A stretch of DNA of 7,335 bases from Planctomycetaceae bacterium (GCA_031267635.1 JAIRYX010000257.1:1-7335); one strand, 5' to 3'. Numbered from the stretch's first letter, positions 1 to 6,868 are shown. The notes: generated by a model not told the origin, from the letters alone. Translations and numbers: made by a program.

Positions 1-1
1 G

Positions 2-352
2 ACTAGTCAATTGGAATTACGACTTATTTATGTGCGAAAGAAAAATCGAACATGCGGACATGTTTTCGTTGTGATGTTATCGTACTTGTTAATACAAAAG
101 TTGCGGGAATATTGGAACACATTGGACATGACGGTTGAGGAGGGAATTGAATTATTGGACATGCTATGTACTGTTGAAGTTCAACTCGACGGCAACATCC
201 CTGTCCTTTATGTTCCCAAACCTCGCAAAGAAATCGGACAACTCCTGACGCTGGCCAACATCCCAATCCCAGAAATCCTCCCTGCAAAAATCAAACCAAA
301 CACCAAAACAAAACTAAAAAATGTAGCCAATAAATCAAAAACAAAAAATTGA
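2..352 (+). CDS. IS1634/IS4-like transposase, C-terminal fragment (cut by window edge)
   Basis: The frame is open from the first base of the window and ends at a TGA, leaving 116 residues of a larger protein. Visible features are the stretch LELRLIYVRKKNRTCGHVFV (residues 4-23), the segment TVEEGIELLDMLCTVEV, and a lysine-rich tail after PEILPAKIKPNTK. This order (RP-x-Y-V-R-K-like, GHxFVVML, TVEEGxxxL, then a PxP-Lys tail) is what I know from the C-terminal end of IS1634-type DDE transposases, which catalyse cut-and-paste movement of their own element. The catalytic residues should lie upstream, outside the window. A TTG at position 11 could be mistaken for a start, but the frame continues through it and the family is far longer. 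I see no clear terminal inverted repeat in the 100 bp after the stop. Family assignment is from remembered sequence pattern; IS4 is the alternative. Confidence 0.75.
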   Translation, partial: TSQLELRLIYVRKKNRTCGHVFVVMLSYLLIQKLREYWNTLDMTVEEGIELLDMLCTVEVQLDGNIPVLYVPKPRKEIGQLLTLANIPIPEILPAKIKPNTKTKLKNVANKSKTKN

Positions 353-833
353 CGTAAATACTAAAGTATCAATGACTTACGGTGGAAACTCTTGTTTGAT
401 TGAAAAGGAACTTCCGATATAAGTATTTGTTAATGAGGTTGCATTATCATTTGGCGGAGCTGATAAAACAGCGTGCGAGCTGGCTACACAAAGTTCCTCA
501 ATTTCCCTTGATATGAAAAAGGTCAAGTGAAATTGTGTAGCTTGGTAGCAGTCTGATAGTTTAGAGTAATTTGTGAAAGTGAATGGATTTGACACTCACC
601 AGAAACCGCAAAAGAACATTAATTTACGTGTTCAAATAAACGATTATGAAATTGCCGCTAGTCAAACACTGGAAAACAAGGGGATGCCTGAAATTACTGG
701 GGGCGTTTCTGAAAAGAATATTGAAAATCAATCCTCGTTTGAATCGGGAAAACAAGAGATAAAACCGTCGCATGGGGGTGGGGCGTTTTGGGGGGCTGAA
801 CACGTCGGAAATACATTGCAGAATTTTGCACCA
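353..833. other. Intergenic stretch without a supported gene
   Basis: About 480 bp between the transposase stop and the tRNA terminator. Both strands have open frames of 70-140 codons, but none shows a recognisable domain, a ribosome binding site or a sensible start. The longest plus-strand frame runs on through the antisense of the tRNA gene, a common artefact. The right part (770-797) is G-rich, with runs of five and six G. The left part should contain the end of the insertion sequence whose transposase stops at 352, but I cannot place its boundary. Confidence 0.5.
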
Positions 834-879
834 TTAAACAAAATTGCCTTGTTTTGCGGTACATTACAAAACAAGGCAA
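834..879 (-). terminator. Intrinsic terminator of tRNA-fMet
   Basis: A perfect 13-bp inverted repeat (TTGCCTTGTTTTG at 844-856 and its complement at 867-879) encloses a 10-nt loop. Read on the minus strand, the stem is followed directly by TTTTGTTTAA. It begins 19 nt after the 3' end of the tRNA, which is where a terminator for that transcript belongs. The stem is only moderately GC-rich but long. The upstream side on the plus strand reads AAACAAAA, so the T tract supports minus-strand use. Confidence 0.8.
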
Positions 880-898
880 CTGGTGACAACATAGAAAA

Positions 899-972
<74 letters not shown>

Positions 973-985
973 TCAATATTTTAGT

Positions 986-1013
986 ATTCTAAAAGAAAAA
1001 ATTTTTCTGTCGA
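986..1013 (-). promoter_or_regulatory. Predicted sigma70-type promoter of tRNA-fMet
   Basis: On the minus strand TCGACA (1013-1008) and TAGAAT (991-986) each match the -35 and -10 consensus at 5 of 6 positions, with a 16-bp spacer. Transcription would start near 979, about 7 nt before the mature tRNA 5' end, fitting a short RNase P leader. The spacer is an A/T tract. This is from inspection only. Confidence 0.5.
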
Positions 1014-1140
1014 GAGGGGGCGGAAACTAATAAAATGATTTTTTTATAATAATTCGCGATAATTATAAATAAAACTGCACGTGTAAAACCAAAATTCCAA
1101 AACTTTACACTCAAACCAAACACAAATTTAGCCGCAAAAT

Positions 1141-1584
1141 TTAGCACAACACGGGTTCACGGCTAATGTTTTCGTGGAATCGGATGCGATTGGCGGTAAG
1201 TGTTGGAAGCCACATCGCTTTGTCGATCAGCTCAATCATTACTTCTGGATCAAATGGTTTTCGTACATAATAAGCACCGCCTGCCGAATGACTTCTCCGA
1301 ATAATATCGGGAATTTGCGCACCAGAAAGGAAAATAACCGGCGTTTCGTTTGCGGCTTCTAATTCGTGAATCTGCTGACACAATTCTAATCCGTTTGCCG
1401 TACCAAGATTGATGTCCGAAATAATCAGATCAAATGTGTCTGTTTGCGCTGCGGCTAATGCGTCATCGGCATTTTGGCAAATCGTGGATAAATAACCGTT
1501 TTTATCGAGAAATTCGACTAATTCATCAATAACCATCGGTTCATCATCAATGACAAGTACTTTTTTTGTCAATTTTTCATTCAT
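1141..1584 (-). CDS. Single-domain response regulator (receiver, CheY-like)
   Basis: 147 residues from the ATG at 1584, ending in TAA. The whole protein is one receiver domain: acidic pair D13-D14 in VLVIDDEP, phospho-acceptor D57 in IISDINLG, switch serine S87 in VIFLSGA, aromatic Y106, and K109 in YYVRKPFDP. All residues needed for phosphotransfer are present. No DNA-binding or enzymatic output domain follows; the last 25 or so residues are a short tail ending EPVLC. Such proteins pass phosphate to, or bind, a partner protein. No histidine kinase is in the window, so partner and pathway are unknown. A TTG at 1599 would add five residues (MDNNT), but neither start has a strong ribosome binding site and ATG is preferred. 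It is divergent from the metalloregulator gene across about 410 bp. A TATAAT on the minus strand at 1716-1711 could be its -10, without a good -35. Confidence 0.88.
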   Translation of the reverse strand: MNEKLTKKVLVIDDEPMVIDELVEFLDKNGYLSTICQNADDALAAAQTDTFDLIISDINLGTANGLELCQQIHELEAANETPVIFLSGAQIPDIIRRSHSAGGAYYVRKPFDPEVMIELIDKAMWLPTLTANRIRFHENISREPVLC

Positions 1585-1921
1585 GGTATTATTGTCCAAA
1601 TCGAAAATTGGGGCGATTTTAATTTGAGTAAGAGAGTTTATTAGTTTGGGTAGAAGACACGAATTTTACAAACCCTCTACTCGTTTGCTTGTACTATGAA
1701 TAAATCATACATTATATATTTTGTCGAAATACTCTAAATAAAATAATTTATCGTAGTTTACGTAAAATATTCTTCTTATTAGTAAATAAAATCGTTAAAT
1801 TTTTTAAAAACACATCTTTGATAAAAAGTCTTTTGGCCAATTCCGAAAAATTCATTTGTAAATTTTCCATTCAGGAGTAAAAAATTCTTGATGAACTTTG
1901 CGTGTTTTGCGGCTTTAACTC
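1585..1921. other. AT-rich divergent intergenic region
   Basis: It lies between the response regulator and the metalloregulator promoter. It holds a perfect 10-bp palindrome TTTACGTAAA at 1757-1766, a possible minus-strand -10 (TATAAT, 1716-1711) and long A/T tracts. A 65-codon minus-strand frame at 1779-1976 is compositionally like the surrounding AT-rich DNA, overlaps the predicted promoter of the next gene, and is not called. Confidence 0.5.
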
Positions 1922-1949
1922 TTGACATTTTATTTTTTGAGGAAATAAT
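1922..1949 (+). promoter_or_regulatory. Predicted promoter of the DtxR-family regulator gene
   Basis: A perfect -35 TTGACA (1922-1927), a 16-bp spacer and AATAAT (1944-1949, 5 of 6 to TATAAT). Transcription from about 1956 would give a leader near 39 nt, ending in AAGGA five bases before the ATG at 1995. Confidence 0.55.
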
Positions 1950-1994
1950 TAAATAAAAGTTGTAAATTTCAAACAAGTTTCAAAAAAGGATACT

Positions 1995-2429
1995 ATGTCA
2001 GCCCGAAGACATTCTCAATTAAGCGAAGCGATGGAAGACTACCTTGAGGCGATTTACCATATCTCCCACGAACAAGGCGGCGGAGTAAAGCCCGGCTTGA
2101 TTTCGTTGCGTCTTGGTGTTCACAAGTCCACAGTGACCATTGCGTTACGTCAACTTGATCACATGAAACTAATCAGTTATTCGCCGTATCAGGAAGTGCA
2201 TTTAACGGTCGATGGTTTCAAACATGCGGAATCTGTCATTAAGCGTCATACTGTTTTTTTTCATTTTTTGCGCGATGTGCTGGAGATTGAGACGGATTTA
2301 GCCGAACGAACAGCTTGCCGTCTCGAACATGCCTTGCCGCCGGAAATTGTAGACCGGTTCGTGGTGTACGTTCGTGAACAAATGGAAAAAAAATTGGAAC
2401 AACGCGAAGCCGAAATTTCAGCTCAATAA
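1995..2429 (+). CDS. DtxR/MntR-family metal-dependent transcriptional repressor
   Basis: 144 residues; AAGGA five bases upstream of the ATG fixes the start. The N-terminal winged helix-turn-helix spans about residues 9-72 (SEAMEDYLEAIY, then SLRLGVHKSTVTIALRQL, and the wing SPYQEVHLTVDG). The metal-binding and dimerisation domain spans about 73-140 (VIKRHTVFFHFL, then TACRLEHALPPE). Aligned by eye to B. subtilis MntR and C. diphtheriae DtxR, the metal ligands are D15 and E18 (first helix), H85, C108, E111 and H112. D15 is MntR-like (Mn) and C108 is DtxR-like (Fe). DtxR ancillary-site E83 and H98 correspond to F89 and E104 here. There is no C-terminal SH3/FeoA-like domain, matching the short two-domain MntR form. 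The family binds DNA when loaded with Fe(II) or Mn(II) and represses metal uptake. The next gene downstream is feoA, so iron control is the likely role. Regulon and metal are inferred. Confidence 0.9.
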   Translation: MSARRHSQLSEAMEDYLEAIYHISHEQGGGVKPGLISLRLGVHKSTVTIALRQLDHMKLISYSPYQEVHLTVDGFKHAESVIKRHTVFFHFLRDVLEIETDLAERTACRLEHALPPEIVDRFVVYVREQMEKKLEQREAEISAQ

Positions 2430-2452
2430 CAGTTCTGCTCATTGTATACTCC

Positions 2453-2555
2453 TCACACTTAAAAATTCGGTTTTGGAGGCAGTGTTTATTGTTCACCATG
2501 TCTCTCTTGTCCTTTAACGTCCCTTTTTGACAAAAACAAAATTTTCAAGTGTGAA
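2453..2555. repeat. Imperfect inverted repeat after the regulator gene
   Basis: TCACACTTAAAAATT (from 2453) is matched in inverted orientation by AATTTTCAAGTGTGA (ending at 2554), one mismatch. Looser matching continues inward: GGTTTTG on one side, CAAAAAC on the other. The arms enclose about 70 bp. It could be a remnant of a small mobile element or a folded 3' end of the regulator transcript. It lacks the compact stem and U tract of an intrinsic terminator. Confidence 0.4.
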
Positions 2556-2663
2556 AAGCATATTGATAAGACAAGGAAACTTCTAAAGCATGTTTTACAA
2601 TGAATGAAATTACAAGGAAACACGAAGATAACACAAAGAATAACATAACAAAAATAAAAAAAT

Positions 2664-2727
2664 ATTTGTAACTATACAGTTGCCCAATACGGATTTATGT
2701 GGTTTGAACGACCAAATCGTTACAAAT
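2664..2727. repeat. 9-bp inverted repeat upstream of feoA
   Basis: ATTTGTAAC (2664-2672) and GTTACAAAT (2719-2727) are perfect inverted arms with a 46-bp spacer. The spacer is mostly the element shared with the aconitase upstream region (2668-2711). It lies about 110 bp before the feoA start. It may be an operator pair, a leader fold or a mobile-element trace. Confidence 0.35.
2668..2711 (+). repeat. Copy 1 of a 44-bp element shared with the acnA upstream region
   Basis: It matches the reverse complement of 6872-6915 at 33 of 44 positions with no gaps; the first 21 bases match at 19. Eight of the eleven differences are transitions. The core is CAGTTGCCCA. It reads in the same direction as feoA and ends about 124 bp before its ATG. 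Confidence 0.5.
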
Positions 2728-2793
2728 CTTTTACGTGAAACTTCGTCGACTTTTCATGGTAACAAAGCTTGATGATTGCTCAAGACTTTATTT

Positions 2794-2819
2794 TTGACAG
2801 ATTGAAAAATTAATAGAAT
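2794..2819 (+). promoter_or_regulatory. Possible feoA promoter
   Basis: A perfect TTGACA (2794-2799) is followed by TAGAAT (2814-2819), but the spacer is only 14 bp. A weaker TAGATT (2819-2824) sits at 19 bp. Either would start transcription within about 10 nt of the feoA ATG or beyond, giving a very short leader. The -35 hexamer is convincing; the -10 is not settled. Confidence 0.35.
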
Positions 2820-2834
2820 AGATTTATAAAAACG

Positions 2835-3155
2835 ATGATCAACTCCGCTGAAAATAAACGGCTTTATGAAGAACAAAAACCGTCGGTATCCAGTGTCAAA
2901 TCAACGCGAATCAGCGTGCTGGATTCGTTGCAAACATCGGAACGCGCCACCGTAATTGGTTTGAACACGTCGAATGATTTACAAGGTCGTTTGATGGGCA
3001 TGGGACTCACTGCCGGTGCGAAAGTTGAAATTTTGCAAGGTGGACGCAGTATTTTTAAACCGCTTCTCATTGCTGTCGGCGACACGCGAATCGCTATCGG
3101 ACATGATCTCGCGCAAATGGTGTTGGTCGAAGCCGATGAAGTGAAAGATGCGTAA
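2835..3155 (+). CDS. feoA: FeoA, ferrous iron transport accessory protein
   Basis: 106 residues. From about residue 28 to 101 it is a FeoA domain, a small SH3-like beta barrel: LDSLQTSERATVIGL, then RLMGMGLTAGAKVEIL (52-67), then PLLIAVGDTRIAIGHDLAQMVLV (76-98). FeoA is a cytoplasmic partner of the FeoB membrane permease that imports Fe(II). The first 27 residues (rich in K, S, E) are an extension, since FeoA proteins are usually near 75-85 residues. No good internal start lies just before the domain, so the ATG at 2835 is kept, though it has no clear Shine-Dalgarno. Genes for feoB normally follow directly; none is found here. The gene is 405 bp after a DtxR-family repressor on the same strand and probably has its own promoter. 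Without feoB, a stand-alone DNA- or protein-binding role cannot be excluded. Confidence 0.9.
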   Translation: MINSAENKRLYEEQKPSVSSVKSTRISVLDSLQTSERATVIGLNTSNDLQGRLMGMGLTAGAKVEILQGGRSIFKPLLIAVGDTRIAIGHDLAQMVLVEADEVKDA

Positions 3156-3519
3156 ATGCACTTTGGAAGAGCTGCCAGTAAAAATTGATGTATCGAATGC
3201 GGGCAATACTCCAAGTGTGAGATAAACCATTTCCAAAAAATGCGATGAGTTAATATAAAAAATTGATTTTTCGTTTCTGTTTGATTGTTGACGATTTCGT
3301 TGACATTCTGTTGTACCATGAATTTTGTGGCTACTTGTTTTGTACAAGAATCTCCCAAATGTCAATAAAGCAATTGTAATCGTTTATGGCTATTCTTTAA
3401 TTGTCCAATTAAGCTTTTGCAAATTCATTAAGCCGAAGTTTCAGAATCTATTTTCGCTAACTCTTTGTTGCATATCACGTTATAGAAATTTGAGCCGGTT
3501 AAAACTGCCTATGTGGTTG
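3156..3519. other. Intergenic stretch after feoA, no gene seen
   Basis: I looked for the start of feoB, whose N-terminal G domain would show a GNPNxGKST P-loop, and saw none on either strand. A 70-codon plus-strand frame (3325-3537) is hydrophobic and unrecognised, with no ribosome binding site. One copy of an AAGTGTGAG motif lies at 3213-3221. There is no obvious terminator for feoA. Confidence 0.5.
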
Positions 3520-3753
3520 TTATTGGGGGTTGTTTAGGTTATCAGCGATATTTTTAATTGGTTTAGGAGTGTTTCCTGGAAAGGTGTTGGTGTAGCCGGT
3601 GGTGTTGAAGGCAAGAGCGTGGTCTTTTGCCGTTTGACAATCGTTCTTGCAAATGGTTGCAAGGTTGTTCATCAAGGTTTGAAAACTTTCGGCTTGATGT
3701 CCATCTTCTTGGGGTTCTGCATTATTGTCGTTGGAATGTATTTTAAAATTTGA
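3520..3753 (-). pseudogene. Probable transposase C-terminal remnant
   Basis: On the minus strand a 77-codon frame is open from just after a TAG (3756-3754) to a TAA (3522-3520). It has no start codon near its beginning. The translation includes ESFQTLMNNLATICKNDC and, later, NTPKPIKNIADNL. A motif of the form F-x-T-L-x-x-x-L-A-T-I-x-x-N-x-C followed by TPxP is, as I remember it, typical of the last 60-70 residues of some DDE transposases found in Planctomycetota and other phyla. Base use is more coding-like than the AT-rich surroundings. If this reading is right, it is the tail of an old insertion sequence whose body was deleted when the present aconitase-feoA junction formed. It may instead be the end of an unrelated small protein, so the identification is tentative. 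Confidence 0.4.
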
Positions 3754-3793
3754 CTAAAGTGTGAGGAACATTACTATGCAAATGAAAAAAACA

Positions 3794-6553
3794 TCATTTT
3801 GACAATTTTCGAATCACTGCCGGCAAAATTCCGCCGTTGATGTAATAAACGACTTCAATAGGCGTGTCGATGCGGACACGGACGGAAAATGTGATTTTCT
3901 TACCGGACGGTTTGGTTGCTGTGACGGTCATGTCGCTACCGGGAGTAACATCAACGGGAATCGGCTCAAAATCAAATGTTTCTTCGCCGGTCAAACCGAG
4001 TGATTGCCAAGTTACGTCCTGCTGAAATTGTAGCGGCAAAACGCCCATCCCAACAAGATTGCCGCGATGAATCCGCTCAAAACTTGCGGCAATCACCGCT
4101 CGGACTCCGAGAAGCATCGTTCCTTTCGCCGCCCAATCGCGGCTACTGCCGGTTCCGTACTCATTTCCGGCAAGCACAATTAACGGCACATTTTCCGCAT
4201 GATATCGACTCGCCGCGTCGAATATCGGCAGGATTTGGTCGTCTGGGAAATGCCGTGTTACGCCGCCTTCCGTGCCGGGTGCAAGAAGATTGCGGATGCG
4301 GATGTTCGCAAACGTTCCGCGCGTCATCACGCGGTCGTTACCACGGCGTGAACCGTAACTATTGAAATCTGCCGGAACGACACCGCATTCCTGTAAATAA
4401 TGTCCGGCGGAACTGTCCGGTTTAATCGAGCCGGCAGGCGAAATGTGGTCGGTCGTAACCGAATCGCCAAGTGCAATCAAACACCGTGCCGATTGAATCG
4501 CCGATGTTTGCGACGCAATTTGCGATGCTGCGGATTGCGTTGTCAATCGGTCGAGAAACGGCGGATTTTGAATATAGGTGCTGTTTGCATCCCACGCGAA
4601 AAGTTCCGATGTTTGCGCGGGAATTGCGTTCCATTCGGGACAAACCGAACCGACATCCGCGTAGCGTGCTTTATACAACGCCGGATCAACGGCAAGTTTC
4701 GTGACGGCGGAAATTTCCGCGTCGGTCGGAAAAATCTCACGTAAATAAACCGGCTTGCCGTCGAACCCGATTCCAAGCGGTTCCGTTGTCAAATCAATAT
4801 TCACCGTTCCAGCGATAGCATACGCGACAACAAGCGGCGGACTGGCAAGATAATTCGCTTTGACAAGCGGATTGACGCGACCTTCAAAATTACGGTTTCC
4901 GCTCAATACGGCGGCGGCAACAAGGTCGTTTTTCGTAATCGCCTCGGCAACCGGTTGCGGTAGCGAGCCACTGTTGCCGATACACGTCATGCAGCCGTAA
5001 CCGGCGGTGTAAAAACCGAGCGTTTCCAACGGTTTTTCCAATTCCGCTTTTCGCAAATAATCCGTAACCACGCGCGAGCCGGGTGCGATGCTTGTTTTCA
5101 CCCACGATTTCGATTGCAGCCCTTTTTTTACCGCTTTTTTCGCCAAAAGACCGGCAGCAATCATCAAGCTCGGATTACTCGTGTTCGTGCAGCTTGTGAT
5201 CGACGCAATCACGACAGAGCCGTGTCCGATAGTTACGTTTACCGAATGCGGTTCGCACGCGGAACATGCACCGGGTTGCGAAACCGCGATTTCACTGGTT
5301 TGCGCGAGTTGATTTTCCGCAAGTCCGAATCCGCGAGCCGCCATCGGAGTTGTCAGCGAGTTGCGAAATGTCGATTGCATGTCACTCAACAAAACACGGT
5401 CTTGCGGACGTTTCGGTCCCGCCAACGACGGTTGAACGGACGCAAGGTCAAGCGTAAGAATTTTCGTATAATTGGGAATCGGCATGTCGTTTTCACGAAA
5501 CAACGATTGCAATTTCAAATATTTTTCCACGAGTTGAATCTGTCCTTCATTGCGTCCGGTTTCACGCAAATATTCCAGTGTTTTTTCATCTACCGGAAAA
5601 TAGCCCATCGTCGCGCCGTATTCAGGAGCCATATTCGCCAGCACCGCACGATCGGCAATCGGCATATTTGCCACACCGTCGCCGAAATACTCGACAAATT
5701 TCCCGACGACTCCTTCTTTGCGAAGCAATTCCGTCACAGTCAACACTAAATCGGTTGCCGTGGTTACTGCAGAAAGTTTTCCGGATAATTGCACCCCGAT
5801 AACTTGTGGAACGAGCATTGTGTAAGATTGCCCAAGCATGACCGCTTCCGCTTCGATACCGCCGACGCCCCAGCCGAGAACGCCGAGTCCGTTGATCATG
5901 ACCGTATGACTGTCCGTGCCGACAACGGCATCGGGAAAGACGAACAATCGAGCGGTTTTTTCGCATTTTTTTGTCGTTACCACGTCGGCGAGATATTCGA
6001 GATTAACTTGATGAATAATGCCGACCGACGGCGGAATAATGCGGAAATTGTCAAACGCTTTTTGCGCCCAATGCAAAAGCGCATAACGTTCGCGGTTTCG
6101 TTCAAATTCAAGTTCGACATTGTGTGCCATTGCGCCGAAATGTCCGAAATCGTCGGTTTGAATCGAGTGATCAATGATCAAATCGACTGGAATGAGCGGA
6201 TTGATTTTTTTCGGATTCCCACCGATTTTTTTCATCGCGTCTCGCATTGCGGCCAGATCGACGACTGCCGGAACGCCGGTAAAATCTTGCAAAATCACGC
6301 GCGACGGCTTAAACGGAATTGATGTTTCTTTGTTTGTTTGCGACCATGCGGCAAGCGTTTTTACATCATTTTCAGTAACTTCAACCCCGTCGCAATGCCG
6401 CAACACGGATTCCAACAAAACACGAATCGAATACGGCAACGACGCGATTTTCACAAGCCCCTGTTCTTCCAACACAGTAAGTCGTGAATAATGATAAGTT
6501 TTATTGTTCAGTTCAAAAGAATCAATCGATTGAAACGGTACGGTAAATCCCAT
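3794..6553 (-). CDS. acnA: Aconitate hydratase, AcnA/IRP1 type
   Basis: 919 residues, intact from ATG to TGA; E. coli AcnA has 891. It catalyses the reversible isomerisation of citrate and isocitrate via cis-aconitate in the TCA cycle, using a cytoplasmic [4Fe-4S] cluster. Cluster ligands are C455 (SITSCTNTSNPS), C521 and C524 (GYGCMTCIGNSG), with the same 66-residue spacing as C435/C501/C504 of E. coli AcnA. Other family signatures are TDSHTVMINGLGVLGWGVGG (D214-H216), NRNFEGRV, NYLASPPLVVAYA, and the C-terminal swivel domain with GDSVTTDHISPAG (D697), FNSYGSRRGNDRVMTRG and YGTGSSRDWAAKG (R805). An additional C430-x-x-C433 lies just before the first cluster ligand, in a region normally variable. 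No Shine-Dalgarno is visible before 6553. Apo-forms of AcnA/IRP1 proteins can bind mRNA, so a link to iron sensing is possible but not shown. The neighbours feoA and a DtxR-type regulator fit iron-responsive control. Confidence 0.97.
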   Translation of the reverse strand: MGFTVPFQSIDSFELNNKTYHYSRLTVLEEQGLVKIASLPYSIRVLLESVLRHCDGVEVTENDVKTLAAWSQTNKETSIPFKPSRVILQDFTGVPAVVDLAAMRDAMKKIGGNPKKINPLIPVDLIIDHSIQTDDFGHFGAMAHNVELEFERNRERYALLHWAQKAFDNFRIIPPSVGIIHQVNLEYLADVVTTKKCEKTARLFVFPDAVVGTDSHTVMINGLGVLGWGVGGIEAEAVMLGQSYTMLVPQVIGVQLSGKLSAVTTATDLVLTVTELLRKEGVVGKFVEYFGDGVANMPIADRAVLANMAPEYGATMGYFPVDEKTLEYLRETGRNEGQIQLVEKYLKLQSLFRENDMPIPNYTKILTLDLASVQPSLAGPKRPQDRVLLSDMQSTFRNSLTTPMAARGFGLAENQLAQTSEIAVSQPGACSACEPHSVNVTIGHGSVVIASITSCTNTSNPSLMIAAGLLAKKAVKKGLQSKSWVKTSIAPGSRVVTDYLRKAELEKPLETLGFYTAGYGCMTCIGNSGSLPQPVAEAITKNDLVAAAVLSGNRNFEGRVNPLVKANYLASPPLVVAYAIAGTVNIDLTTEPLGIGFDGKPVYLREIFPTDAEISAVTKLAVDPALYKARYADVGSVCPEWNAIPAQTSELFAWDANSTYIQNPPFLDRLTTQSAASQIASQTSAIQSARCLIALGDSVTTDHISPAGSIKPDSSAGHYLQECGVVPADFNSYGSRRGNDRVMTRGTFANIRIRNLLAPGTEGGVTRHFPDDQILPIFDAASRYHAENVPLIVLAGNEYGTGSSRDWAAKGTMLLGVRAVIAASFERIHRGNLVGMGVLPLQFQQDVTWQSLGLTGEETFDFEPIPVDVTPGSDMTVTATKPSGKKITFSVRVRIDTPIEVVYYINGGILPAVIRKLSK

Positions 6554-6868
6554 AATGATTTGGCGTAAGCTGTCTTTGAAAATATATAATATTTTGTAAA
6601 AGTCTTTTATTTGATACTCTATTTTGACGGATTTCCAAAGAAAATCAAGTCACTGGAAGACCAAAGACGAGGATGCAACAATAAAGCATACGGAAAGAAA
6701 TACGTTAATTGTCTTGAAGATCATCTCGATCAATCTCTCTCTCTACTTTGCGAAAAGCGAGTTTTATAAGTGTAATGAGTATTACATACCTTATTATAAA
6801 AGTTAAAATTTTTGATTATTTCGTTTTTGGGGGACAATATTTGAAACCGCAATAGAAAACTATGGCGT
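6554..6868. other. AT-rich region upstream of acnA
   Basis: About 315 bp that should contain the acnA promoter. On the minus strand there are -10-like TATTAT and TATATT sequences at 6591-6581, but no -35 at proper spacing. A 60-codon plus-strand frame (6624-6806) has no recognisable feature and is not called. A 19-bp sequence at 6820-6838 (TTCGTTTTTGGGGGACAAT) has a near copy at 7002-7022. Confidence 0.45.

Noticed and set aside
1049..1066. AT-rich palindrome ATAATT-CGCGAT-AATTAT as terminator of the response regulator
   Set aside because: The stem is only six A-T pairs and the T run lies on the wrong side for minus-strand termination.
1779..1976. 65-codon minus-strand open frame
   Set aside because: It overlaps the predicted regulator promoter, its lysine, phenylalanine and asparagine content simply reflects AT-rich DNA, and no domain is seen.
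2572..2621. Direct repeat ACAAGGAAAC, two copies
   Set aside because: Two copies of a 10-mer in AT/purine-rich DNA without regular spacing; no array and no CRISPR-like structure.
2864..3365. Two long minus-strand frames (128 and 164 codons)
   Set aside because: They are opposite-strand shadows of feoA; the plus-strand protein has a clear FeoA domain.
2450..3767. feoA segment as a small transposon bounded by TCCTCACACTT inverted repeats
   Set aside because: An 11-bp inverted match is not unusual in a window this size, and there is no intact transposase or target duplication.
5114..5749. 211-codon plus-strand frame and other long frames within 3976-6491
   Set aside because: All are antisense or shifted frames inside the intact aconitase gene, and their arginine-, histidine- and cysteine-rich composition is typical of such shadows.
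6624..6806. 60-codon plus-strand frame upstream of acnA
   Set aside because: No ribosome binding site, no recognisable feature, AT-driven composition.
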